From QANA01 sp963665505 (GTDB taxonomy: Bacteria > Bacillota > Clostridia > Christensenellales > Christensenellaceae), in NCBI GenBank assembly GCA_963665505.1, contig OY762275.1:248001-312000 (forward strand): DNA of 64,000 bases. The letters are read 5' to 3'. Below are positions 34,091-41,468 of this stretch, one piece after another (the first letter of the stretch is position 1; the number at the start of each line of letters is the position of its first letter). The position numbers and the translations under genes are program-made. Under the pieces are notes generated by a model. It was not told where the DNA came from. It saw nothing but the letters and a program-made list of their open reading frames with translations, and searched no databases.

Positions 34091-35077
34091 TTAACCACAG
34101 AGGCCGAACGCATACACGCCATACCCGGCGGAATCCCAGGAGGTGTCTGTCTCTACATCGCCGTCCTCCAGATATTTCACATAGGAACCGATAATCACAT
34201 CGTCGTATACGCCCTCAATGATAAACGCTGCAAAGCCGCGCACTTTCACATAGCTGGTGCCGACTTTTTCAATTACCATGACTTTGATCAGCCGGGGACA
34301 ATCCGGATCGTAGTGTTCCGCCGTACAGCCGCCGTCTTCGGTGAAATGCGTGCACGCATTGTATCGGGCCGCCATGGCGTCGTAAGTGGCCCCGGCCATA
34401 TTGCCTTTTTCCACGGGCAACAGGTTTTCTCCCACTTCGATCAACCCATCATAGCCATAGGTGAGCCATGTCTCAAAGTCGGAGGCGCCGCCGCCCATCA
34501 CCCCATCCATATCGATGGCGCCGTAGGAACCCGTATCCCCGTCGCCGCCGCCATATTTCAGATAAATATGCGTCGTATTGCCCTTGGCTATCAACGTTTC
34601 CAGCTGCTGATAATCGACGCCCAGCGGGACGAGCCCGCTCATGCTCTTGCAGACGGATACGGCCGTCTGCGCCCGCCTGGTCGCGTGCAAGAAGTCCACA
34701 CCGAAAATCTTCCCGATATTCAGCTCTATGCCGCATGAGACTTCCACTTCCAGGCTCGTATATTGGCCGCAGTTTTCCGCCCCCAATGTGACGTTCTCCG
34801 TGGAAAGAGCCGAAGCGCCGTTTTTTGCGGCATACAGGACTGCCGTTTCCTTGAGCGCCGCGATTGCGGCCAGATCGTCCACATCCACCGGCAAAAGCAT
34901 GCCCGCGGCCAACGCCGCCGCATCCGCCGCGTTCTGCGCTTCGACGGTTTTCAAATATGCCAAACCAAAATCCACCGCCAACGACGCAAATAACAAAAGG
35001 AAGGACAGGGAGAGGACGACAAACATTGCCGAATATCCGCCTTCTTTATTCCCAAGCATACATAGCTTTTTTTTCAT
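34091..35077 (-). CDS. TadG-like pilus-associated protein
   Basis: The 328-residue protein has the TadG/TadE-type N-terminus: a short basic leader with GGYSAMFVV, one hydrophobic helix (LSLSFLLLFASLAVDFGLAY) and KTVEAQNAADAAALAAG, characteristic of pseudopilin-like TadG proteins. The exported remainder is rich in Gly, Asp and Tyr with paired cysteines (CTHFTEDGGCTAEHYDPDC), consistent with disulfides outside the cell. It overlaps the tadE stop by one base. The exact role in Tad pili is not settled; it may be a minor pilin or anchor. Confidence 0.8.
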   Translation of the reverse strand: MKKKLCMLGNKEGGYSAMFVVLSLSFLLLFASLAVDFGLAYLKTVEAQNAADAAALAAGMLLPVDVDDLAAIAALKETAVLYAAKNGASALSTENVTLGAENCGQYTSLEVEVSCGIELNIGKIFGVDFLHATRRAQTAVSVCKSMSGLVPLGVDYQQLETLIAKGNTTHIYLKYGGGDGDTGSYGAIDMDGVMGGGASDFETWLTYGYDGLIEVGENLLPVEKGNMAGATYDAMAARYNACTHFTEDGGCTAEHYDPDCPRLIKVMVIEKVGTSYVKVRGFAAFIIEGVYDDVIIGSYVKYLEDGDVETDTSWDSAGYGVYAFGLCG

Positions 35078-35502
35078 TATTCAACCTTCATCACGCATTC
35101 GGAGGACAATTGCAATACATCGCCGGAAAAAATACTGCCCATGACCGGCGTCAGGTTCTCAACGACGGCGCTGACCCGTACGCTGATATCTCCTAGAGAG
35201 GGAGACATAACATTGGAATACGTGACGGTCACCGTTACCGTATCCCGCATACTGCCGGGAGCAACTTGCAAAACGCGGTCGACGACCTGTTGGACGGCAT
35301 TTGCGTCTTGCGCATGGACAATGCCGTATCTGGCTCCTTCCCGGCTGCAATACGATAGCGTAAGCTTGTTATAACTGACCCAGCTTATATCGATAATACC
35401 GCATAACAAAATCAGAAGAACGGGCAGAATGATCGCCAATTCCGCAATGGCCTGGCCATTTTCTTTTTTGGATACCCTGAATAACCGCTTGAACAAAATC
35501 AC
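35077..35502 (-). CDS. tadE: TadE-like pseudopilin
   Basis: The 141-residue protein has the TadE signature: basic start, NGQAIAELAIILPVLLILLCG as a class III-like prepilin segment, then an exported beta-rich domain with SREGARYGIV and repeated VTVTVTY. TadE is processed by the Tad prepilin peptidase and is needed for pilus biogenesis. The start is GTG 35502 behind GGGGG. It follows the pilin gene after an intergenic hairpin. Confidence 0.85.
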   Translation of the reverse strand: MILFKRLFRVSKKENGQAIAELAIILPVLLILLCGIIDISWVSYNKLTLSYCSREGARYGIVHAQDANAVQQVVDRVLQVAPGSMRDTVTVTVTYSNVMSPSLGDISVRVSAVVENLTPVMGSIFSGDVLQLSSECVMKVE

Positions 35503-35534
35503 ACCCCCGAAATCTCCGGGCCGTTTGTTTACAA

Positions 35535-35557
35535 TACCGCCCGGAATCCGGGCGGTA
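35535..35557 (-). promoter_or_regulatory. GC-rich hairpin between flp and tadE
   Basis: A perfect 11-bp stem with a one-base loop (35535-35545 with 35547-35557) and no T-run after it on the minus strand. It sits directly after the pilin gene and could stabilise the pilin mRNA end or give partial termination, so that pilin is made in excess over the machinery. Confidence 0.5.
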
Positions 35558-35581
35558 CCGCAAAAAATACGAGTGGCTGCA

Positions 35582-35776
35582 TTATACCGATGTTGAAGCT
35601 TGCCCTGTTAATGCAGCTCCCGCAGACTCAAAGACACTGGCGATCTGCGGAGCAAATATTACCAGTGCCGCTATCAAAGCAATGGAAATCAAACCGATGA
35701 TGAGTCCATATTCCACCATGCCTTGGCCTTTTTCCGCCTTTACCATTTTCTTAAAGAAGTTGAGCACTTTTTTCAT
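35582..35776 (-). CDS. flp: Flp-type major pilin
   Basis: A 64-residue prepilin: basic leader ending EKGQG, cleavage expected at G|MVEYG, then the Flp motif with Glu+5/Tyr+6 and a hydrophobic core (LIIGLISIALIAALVIF), followed by a short Ala/Gly/Ser-rich tail. An in-frame ATG at 35809 adds eleven charged residues; AAAAGGA before ATG 35776 makes the shorter form likelier. It is the fibre subunit of the Tad pilus, assembled at the membrane and exposed outside. Confidence 0.92.
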   Translation of the reverse strand: MKKVLNFFKKMVKAEKGQGMVEYGLIIGLISIALIAALVIFAPQIASVFESAGAALTGQASTSV

Positions 35777-35837
35777 TTTCCTTTTTCTCCTTTTTTTGTT
35801 ACTATTCAACGATGCGCAACGTCGACAGTTAAAAAAT

Positions 35838-36485
35838 TCAGCAGGCCATCCCTATTTGATGTCCCATCAGTACAAGGGCCACCAAAAATCCGGCCGACAT
35901 GCAGGGGCCCAGCGCGACCGCAGAATGCAGGCCGCCTTTCTTCGTAATCCACAGAAATCCCGTATACAGCAACAGCAGTATGGATATGAAAAAAGCTGCC
36001 AGCACGGCATACCGCACCCCAAGATAAAATCCTATGACCGCGGCAAATTTCACATCGCCCCAGCCCACTTGTTTCCAAATCAACAACGGCAGTAAGAATA
36101 CACCCGCCCCTAAAACACATCCCCATAAATGGCTCGGCAGATCCAATGGCTCCTTCCATAACAGACCGCCGGCCGCTATACAAAACAATGTGATCAATGC
36201 ACCGTTCGGAATCTTGCGGATACGGATATCCGCCACCGACAAAACCAAACACGTACTAAAGACCAGCAGATATTCCAGCGTTTTTATCTGGATCCCGTGC
36301 AGGATTGCAAGAAAAAGCCAGATGCATCCTGTTGCCAGCGGCCATGCCAGCATCGCTGCTTTTCCTTCTATGCATATGTATTTCCCCGGGGAGTTTGTCC
36401 TTTTCCGGATCACAATGCCAGTCAATTTTCGCAATCCCTCGCCTGCCAATATCCCGGCGAAAAAAATCCCGATGTAATTAAACAC
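35838..36485 (-). CDS. tadV: Type A24 prepilin peptidase (TadV/CpaA)
   Basis: A 215-residue polytopic membrane protease that cleaves the leader of Flp and TadE. Both catalytic Asp motifs are visible: VADIRIRKIPN near residue 85 and GWGDVKFAAVIG near 140 (the GxGD motif). It lacks the Cys-rich N-methyltransferase domain of full PilD enzymes. The start is GTG 36485 with AAGGAAG about ten bases before it. It is the first gene after the riboswitch array. Confidence 0.88.
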   Translation of the reverse strand: MFNYIGIFFAGILAGEGLRKLTGIVIRKRTNSPGKYICIEGKAAMLAWPLATGCIWLFLAILHGIQIKTLEYLLVFSTCLVLSVADIRIRKIPNGALITLFCIAAGGLLWKEPLDLPSHLWGCVLGAGVFLLPLLIWKQVGWGDVKFAAVIGFYLGVRYAVLAAFFISILLLLYTGFLWITKKGGLHSAVALGPCMSAGFLVALVLMGHQIGMAC

Positions 36486-36515
36486 AACACGTTTCTTCCT
36501 TATGCCAATATCTTC

Positions 36516-36676
36516 ATTCGTTAAAAAAACAGCCGTCGTTTCTTCCAGCTGTCACTAACCGGGCATTCTTCTTATACAAAGAATGCCGGGGGGATTGCAA
36601 CTGGCGACCATAGGCGACTGCCTTTAGGCCCTTTAGCTTTGCGTCGCTACCTTTCGATAGGTTTGCCAAATATTCT
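36516..36676 (-). promoter_or_regulatory. c-di-GMP-I riboswitch, copy 1 (next to tadV)
   Basis: Aptamer 36597-36670. On the minus strand CCAGTTG closing the aptamer (36598-36604) can pair over seven bases, one G-U, with CAGCTGG (36545-36551), the 5' arm of the terminator. This gives a simple antiterminator and predicts that ligand binding favours termination. The tadV start lies about 30 bases after the T-run. Confidence 0.9.
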
Positions 36677-36837
36677 ATTCGTTAAAAAAACAGCCGTCAT
36701 TTCTTCCAGCTGTCACTAACCGGGCATTCTTCCTATACAAAGAATGCCGGGGGGATTGCAACTGGCGACCATAGGCGACTGCCTTTAGGCCCTTTAGCTT
36801 TGCGTCGCTACCTTTCGATAGGTTTGCCAAATATTCT
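36677..36837 (-). promoter_or_regulatory. c-di-GMP-I riboswitch, copy 2
   Basis: Aptamer 36758-36831, identical in sequence to the other three, with its own terminator of the same design. Confidence 0.9.
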
Positions 36838-36998
36838 ATTCGTTAAAAAAACAGCCGTCATTTCTTCCAGCTGTCACTAACCGGGCATTCTTCCTATACA
36901 AAGAATGTCGGGGGGATTGCAACTGGCGACCATAGGCGACTGCCTTTAGGCCCTTTAGCTTTGCGTCGCTACCTTTCGATAGGTTTGCCAAATATTCT
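36838..36998 (-). promoter_or_regulatory. c-di-GMP-I riboswitch, copy 3
   Basis: Aptamer 36919-36992, identical in sequence to the other three, with its own terminator (ACAGCTG paired with CGGCTGT, then T7 on the minus strand). Confidence 0.9.
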
Positions 36999-37160
36999 AT
37001 TCGTTAAAAAAACAGCCGTCGTTTCTTCCAGCTGTCACTAACCGGGCATTCTTCTTATACAAAGAATGTCGGGGGGGATTGCAACTGGCGACCATAGGCG
37101 ACTGCCTTTAGGCCCTTTAGCTTTGCGTCGCTACCTTTCGATAGGTTTGCCAAAATATTG
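36999..37160 (-). promoter_or_regulatory. c-di-GMP-I (GEMM-I) riboswitch, copy 4 (promoter-proximal)
   Basis: Aptamer 37081-37154 on the minus strand has the class hallmarks: GGCAAACC, a CGAAAG tetraloop stem, GACGCAAAGC, GGGCCTAA and TATGGTCGCC as loop and receptor. It is followed by a hairpin and a 7-bp terminator stem with seven Ts. It is the first switch met by RNA polymerase, about 10 bases after the start site. Confidence 0.9.
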
Positions 37161-37172
37161 AATTATAGATAA

Positions 37173-37201
37173 ACAATAGCATGAGAAAATAGGATTGTCA
37201 A
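37173..37201 (-). promoter_or_regulatory. Promoter of the riboswitch array and Tad operon
   Basis: On the minus strand a perfect TTGACA (37196-37201), a 17-bp spacer and TATTGT (37173-37178). The start would be near 37166, directly before the first aptamer. Confidence 0.75.
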
Positions 37202-37397
37202 ATACTTTTTTAGAAAATTTTAGAAAATTTTGTAGAATTTCTCTTTTTACATGAGGATTATGCAAAAAAAACTATCTTTCCCGCAAGATTATTTTTGAAA
37301 AATGTGTTATAGTGTATACAAAGAATATTGCCGGAACTATGTTCCATATATTCATTCTATACTCTATATATATATATAAAATTTGGGAGGAGTGCCT

Positions 37398-37778
37398 ATG
37401 CAACTGAAAAAAATGCTTACCGAAAATGGCGTTCTGCAGTCTTTCGACAACATGGGGTTTGGCGGAGAAAACGTCATCAAAGACCTCACGGAAGAAACGG
37501 ACGCGCAATATGCAACATACAGATGGTTCAACGGCGGTTTCATCGTACACGCGATCCCTACGGACGAAATGTTAGAAAAAGGGTATCCGTGGGAAGAGTG
37601 GTATAAAGACCGGGAAGGTGTTTTCCAACACCATCTCCTGTACCTTGAGAAAACAGACCTCTGCGACATGACGTTCGACTGCCCGCCGACGGATCTGCAT
37701 CATCCGGAACCGACAAGAAACCATTTCTGGTATCTTTACAACGATAAGGACAGCAGATTGCTATACGCCAGAAAATAA
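37398..37778 (+). CDS. Conserved-looking hypothetical protein, 126 residues
   Basis: I do not recognise the family. The protein is soluble and acidic, with many aromatic residues (YRWFNGGFIVHAIPTD, YPWEEWYKD, RNHFWYLYND) and no signal peptide, membrane segment or motif I can name. GGGAGGAG six bases before ATG 37398 is a strong start, and a clear terminator follows, so it is a real single-gene unit. It diverges from the pilus operon; there is no evidence that it shares its regulation. Confidence 0.75.
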   Translation: MQLKKMLTENGVLQSFDNMGFGGENVIKDLTEETDAQYATYRWFNGGFIVHAIPTDEMLEKGYPWEEWYKDREGVFQHHLLYLEKTDLCDMTFDCPPTDLHHPEPTRNHFWYLYNDKDSRLLYARK

Positions 37779-37797
37779 GAAAAAATCGGGCCCAGTA

Positions 37798-37829
37798 GAC
37801 AGCGGGTTCTTATGCCCGCTGTCTTTTTT
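37798..37829 (+). terminator. Intrinsic terminator
   Basis: Stem GACAGCGGG (37798-37806) with CCCGCTGTC (37815-37823) and six Ts. Confidence 0.88.
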
Positions 37830-37885
37830 CAAATAGCCGGGCGCAAACTATCTTTTGTAAAACATAAATAACAAGGTTAGAAATC

Positions 37886-38401
37886 ATGAGAAAATTTGCT
37901 ATTATATCTATCGTTTTTGGAATATTGCTGACCCTCTCAGCCTGTATGGCAAAAAGCAATCCCGGCGCATCGAGTCCTGCGGATGCCGCCGACACACAAT
38001 CAGCCGGGTCTGCCGCGATGGACGGAGAGGTCCACGAAACTGACAAATTCTCCATTACTGTGCCCACGGGATGGGAAATCATGGACGTGGAAGGCGGTCT
38101 CCAGCTATACAAAATGAGCGGAGAGGTTGTCGATGTGCATTTCCGCGGCGAAAATCAAAACGAAGACCATGCAAAACAACAGGTGGCAAGCACGGCGGAG
38201 ATGTATGAGGGCACGGCTCCGGCGGAAGTAGAATTGCTGGGCAAAAAATTCTGGACGACTATTTTTACGGCATCCGGTATCGAGCAGGCCTGTTATCTGC
38301 GTATGGAAGACGGCGTGATGCTCAGTATCAAATGCACCGGCGCCGGCTACGATACCGACCCGGAAATCGAGGCAATTATCAACAGCATCGTTTTTTATTA
38401 A
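37886..38401 (+). CDS. Putative lipoprotein, 171 residues
   Basis: The N-terminus is a lipoprotein signal: MRKF, a hydrophobic core and the lipobox LSAC with the lipidated Cys near residue 20. A low-complexity Ala/Ser/Asp linker follows, then a compact domain with FSITVPTGWEIMDVEGGLQL, which recalls small extracytoplasmic domains found in clostridial lipoproteins. The job is unknown. It should be anchored on the outer face of the membrane. AACAAGG is a weak ribosome site before the ATG. Confidence 0.75.
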   Translation: MRKFAIISIVFGILLTLSACMAKSNPGASSPADAADTQSAGSAAMDGEVHETDKFSITVPTGWEIMDVEGGLQLYKMSGEVVDVHFRGENQNEDHAKQQVASTAEMYEGTAPAEVELLGKKFWTTIFTASGIEQACYLRMEDGVMLSIKCTGAGYDTDPEIEAIINSIVFY

Positions 38402-38442
38402 GCAAGTATAAGGCATGCCTGTCAAATGAAAGCGTTTTTTTG

Positions 38443-38481
38443 AAAAGGCGGCGCGGAATATCTATTTCCGACCGTCTTTTC
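38443..38481 (+). terminator. Intrinsic terminator after the lipoprotein gene
   Basis: An 8-bp outer stem (AAAGGCGG with CCGTCTTT, one G-U) and a CGGAA/TTCCG inner stem, then a T-rich tail. Confidence 0.65.
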
Positions 38482-38777
38482 TTATAGACCAAGTGCGTCC
38501 TTCAGAAATCGGGAAAAAATCCCTGTCGGAGATGTTTGCGGCAGCCGTTCTATCCGTGCCTGTTCTCTGCCTTTTTTCAAAAAAATCTTATGGCAGGCAA
38601 GATTTTCTTTTCTTTCTTGTCCATAAATTATATAATAAAAGAGCACCTGAAAAACACGGGCGGCAAACATAGAAATTTACGGCTGTTTCGTTTTATAAAT
38701 TGAATCATCCCGATCCTTCCATTTGTTTACACCATGTTCGATGTCCGCGATCGGGTAGAAAAGGAACGAATCGTTTC

Positions 38778-39548
38778 ATGAAAACATATACAAACATTCT
38801 GGAAATCAAAGACCTATGCGTCCAAACCGGCGGAACACAGATTTTATCCCATCTGAATCTTTCCATTCCGGAAGGCGAAGTGCATGCTCTTTTTGGACAA
38901 AACGGCAGCGGCAAAACTTCGCTGATGATGACGATCATGGGGTTTTCCAATTATACGGTTACAAAGGGAAAAATCCTGTTCAAGGGACAGGATATCACAA
39001 ACCTGGATGTCAGTACGCGCGCACGCCTTGGGATCGCGATCGCGCAACAGCGGCCGCCGACAATCAACGGCGTGACACTCCGCCGTATCCTTTTGCATAT
39101 ATTGCATAACGAAAAAAACCCGGAAAAAAAACTGGCCGCACTCGCAAAAGCGACGCAAATGGACGCATTTTTAGACCGCAACATTAACGAGGGACTATCC
39201 GGCGGGGAGATCAAGCGTGCAGAATTATTACAATTATTGGCGCTTTCTCCCAATTTTTCCATGCTGGACGAACCTGATTCCGGCGTCGATATCGAGGCAC
39301 TTTCGCTGGTGGGCACGCTGATCAACAAGCTATACTCACCCCGGGAAGATCGCCCGGCCAAACGAAAAGCGGGGCTGATCATCACGCACGGCGGCAGTAT
39401 CCTCAGATATCTGCATGCGGATAAGGCGCACGTAATGTACAACGGAAGGATCGGTTGTTCGGGAAATCCGGCGATAATCCTGGATACCATAGGAAAATGC
39501 GGGTATGCGGAATGTATCCGCTGCATGGGAGGTGAAGCAAATGCGTGA
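38778..39548 (+). CDS. SufC-like ABC ATPase of a minimal Fe-S assembly pair
   Basis: A 256-residue soluble ABC ATPase with Walker A FGQNGSGKTSLMMTIMG, SufC-typical IAIAQQRPPTINGVTLRRIL (Q-loop), signature LSGGEIKRAELLQLLAL, Walker B FSMLDEPDSGVDIEAL and H-loop ITHGG. SufC hydrolyses ATP to drive scaffold rearrangement during iron-sulfur cluster assembly. The last residues contain three Cys (CGYAECIRCMGG), unusual for SufC. The in-frame ATG at 38700 is rejected: ATG 38778 gives the family start. The gene overlaps the SufB-like gene by 8 bases. No sufS, sufU or second sufB/D is adjacent. Confidence 0.87.
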   Translation: MKTYTNILEIKDLCVQTGGTQILSHLNLSIPEGEVHALFGQNGSGKTSLMMTIMGFSNYTVTKGKILFKGQDITNLDVSTRARLGIAIAQQRPPTINGVTLRRILLHILHNEKNPEKKLAALAKATQMDAFLDRNINEGLSGGEIKRAELLQLLALSPNFSMLDEPDSGVDIEALSLVGTLINKLYSPREDRPAKRKAGLIITHGGSILRYLHADKAHVMYNGRIGCSGNPAIILDTIGKCGYAECIRCMGGEANA

Positions 39549-40731
39549 CGACAAAAAACACCCTCGTATACCGGACATAACAGAGTTTACGCAACCCTCA
39601 GGGGATGCTTCGCCCGATTTGACACCCGAACAGATCGGGCAGGAAGACGCGGCGCAACTAGCCAAAACCGGCGTTCTGCTGCATGATACACAGCGTTCCG
39701 CCACCATGGTGGTACGCGACCACCACACCATTTATCTGCAAAACAATACCAAAGGATTTGAGATACTGCCGCTTTCCACCGCGCTCGCGCGTTACGACTG
39801 GCTGCGTGAGAAGTATTTGTTCAAGGCGATCTCCGCCGATTACGATGAAGCGGTGGCACGTTGCGCCGCGCAGGAAAAGCCGCTCGGTTTTTTCATCCAT
39901 GTCCAGGAAGGCGAGAAGGTCGCGCTGCCCTGCCAGGCGGCCATGTACATGGCCAGTGAAAAGCTTGCGCAGATGGTGCATAATATCGTCATTTTAGAGG
40001 AGGGTGCACAATTGCAGCTCATAACCGGATGTGCCACCCGGCACAATGTCCACAGCGGGCTGCACTTTGCGGTCGAAGAATATTTTATAGGGAAAAATGC
40101 GATACTCACGAGCACAATGGTGCATTCATGGGGTTCGGAAGTATTGGTATATCCCCGCGCCGGAACCATTGTGGAAGAAGGCGGGCGGTACGAAAGCAAC
40201 TTCATCTCCCTGCGGGCGCCCAAACATGTTATGACCAACCCCCAGACTTTCCTCAACGGGAAGGGCGCGTCCGCAAAATATCTGACGATCGTGCTGGATA
40301 GTCCCGGCTCCGTCCTTGAGACGGGCGGAAAAGTCTACCTCAATGCGGAAGATACGAGTGCCGAGCTTGTGCATCGCGGCGTATGTACCGGCGGAACCAT
40401 GCACCAAGGCGGGCTGCTCATCGGCAACGCTCCCTGCAAGGCCCATGTCGACTGTGCCGGTATGCTGTTGGATACGACCGGGCAGGGACGCATCGAATCG
40501 GTGCCAGGCCTGCAGTCTCACCATCCGGACGCGCGTATGAGCCATGAGGCAAGCATCGGAAAGCTTGCGCCCGAACAGATAGAATATCTTATGTCCCGCG
40601 GGATGGAGGAACAGGAAGCGATCTCTCTGCTCATACGCGGGTTCCTGGGTGTGGATATCGTCGGGCTGGGCACAGAACTGGATGCGGAGATTGCAAAAAT
40701 CGCCGCACTCGCCGGCCACGGGGAAAAGTAG
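39541..40731 (+). CDS. SufB/SufD-like scaffold protein of a minimal Fe-S assembly pair
   Basis: The 396-residue protein has the SufBD beta-helix core: VALPCQAAMYM, GAQLQLITGCATRHNVHSGLHF, KNAILTSTMVHSWG, NPQTFLNGKGASAKYLTIVLDS and the conserved SHEASIGKLAPEQIEYLMSRG tail. It is shorter than canonical SufB (about 470 residues) and forms only a two-gene unit with SufC. That matches the archaeal-type minimal system (SmsCB) described as an ancestral form of SUF. Where canonical SufB has a Cys before the LLIG strand, this protein reads HQGGLLIG. GGGAGGTG precedes ATG 39541. Confidence 0.85.
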   Translation: MRDDKKHPRIPDITEFTQPSGDASPDLTPEQIGQEDAAQLAKTGVLLHDTQRSATMVVRDHHTIYLQNNTKGFEILPLSTALARYDWLREKYLFKAISADYDEAVARCAAQEKPLGFFIHVQEGEKVALPCQAAMYMASEKLAQMVHNIVILEEGAQLQLITGCATRHNVHSGLHFAVEEYFIGKNAILTSTMVHSWGSEVLVYPRAGTIVEEGGRYESNFISLRAPKHVMTNPQTFLNGKGASAKYLTIVLDSPGSVLETGGKVYLNAEDTSAELVHRGVCTGGTMHQGGLLIGNAPCKAHVDCAGMLLDTTGQGRIESVPGLQSHHPDARMSHEASIGKLAPEQIEYLMSRGMEEQEAISLLIRGFLGVDIVGLGTELDAEIAKIAALAGHGEK

Positions 40732-41468
40732 GCATACCACACAGACACACCCTCTATGTATTTTTTTCTACTGCATCCTTCTTGAGAAAATATGGGATTC
40801 CGTGGGAATTTCTGTCTTTCACATCTGCCTTCATTTTTAGGCTGTCCCTATTTCCCGGAACATAAAAACAATCTCCGAATAATTCTCGGAGGTTCTTGCA
40901 GAAACCTTTGGCGTATGATATTCTTTAAGCAAGAAAGAAATCCTTTATTAAGGAGCTTGTTGTCATGATTTCTGGAAAACGCAACACGATCCGTACTGAG
41001 CAGGCAAGCTTAAGACATAGTGGGATTTAAGTAACAAATTTGAACAACCGAAAAGGTTCTCGGGGTAAAAAACGTATAGCATATGCCGCACAAAGTTTCC
41101 GGTCAGGCTGCTTGTTTCAGAGAAGCGTGAGGAAATGTTGTACGGCATTTTAAATTCCCCCCTATCCGCTCCGCCGCACAGCGCGCAGGAAGATGTGTTT
41201 TTTTGTAACGCCCGTTATCAGTATAAATGATATGTTGCCTGTTGCCTTTGTATAGTTTTTGTACACCCGTTCGGCAATTGGTGTACAGCGTCGGCGGGTC
41301 CGGAAGCGTTTGATCGTCGTAAAGGTGTCTATTTCTTTCTATCTATTACATGGCAAACGGGCCCCTGGCCCCTGGAGAAAAAGCCGCATCTGTTCTCTGC
41401 CGCTTTTGGCATGTCGGTTTCCCGGCAGGTGCAAAAAAAATAGGACGGCGAGAAATTTGCAAGGAAGG
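40732..41468. other. Intergenic region of about 740 bases
   Basis: No convincing gene. It contains a CTCCGA...TCGGAG hairpin near 40874-40894 and an AAGGAG-led 21-codon frame at 40965-41030 (MISGKRNTIR...) with no recognisable product. It leads into the glycogen-gene remnant and may hold its old promoter. Confidence 0.4.

Larger units (their letters stand above)
36516..37160 (-). repeat. Four tandem 161-bp repeats (riboswitch array)
   Basis: Copies at 36516-36676, 36677-36837, 36838-36998 and 36999-37160 repeat with a period of 161 bases (162 in the last, one extra G). The 74-base aptamer segment is identical in all four. The few differences fall in the expression platform: GTCGTTT or GTCATTT, CTTCTTAT or CTTCCTAT, AATGCCG or AATGTCG. 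Each copy encodes one complete c-di-GMP-I riboswitch with its own terminator on the minus strand. Confidence 0.97.

Noticed and set aside
36516..37160. CRISPR or VNTR reading of the 161-bp repeats
   Set aside because: There are no spacers, the unit is too long, and each unit folds as a c-di-GMP-I riboswitch with a terminator.
40965..41030. Twenty-one-codon frame behind AAGGAG
   Set aside because: It has a plausible ribosome site but no recognisable sequence and no downstream terminator or gene that would make it a leader peptide.
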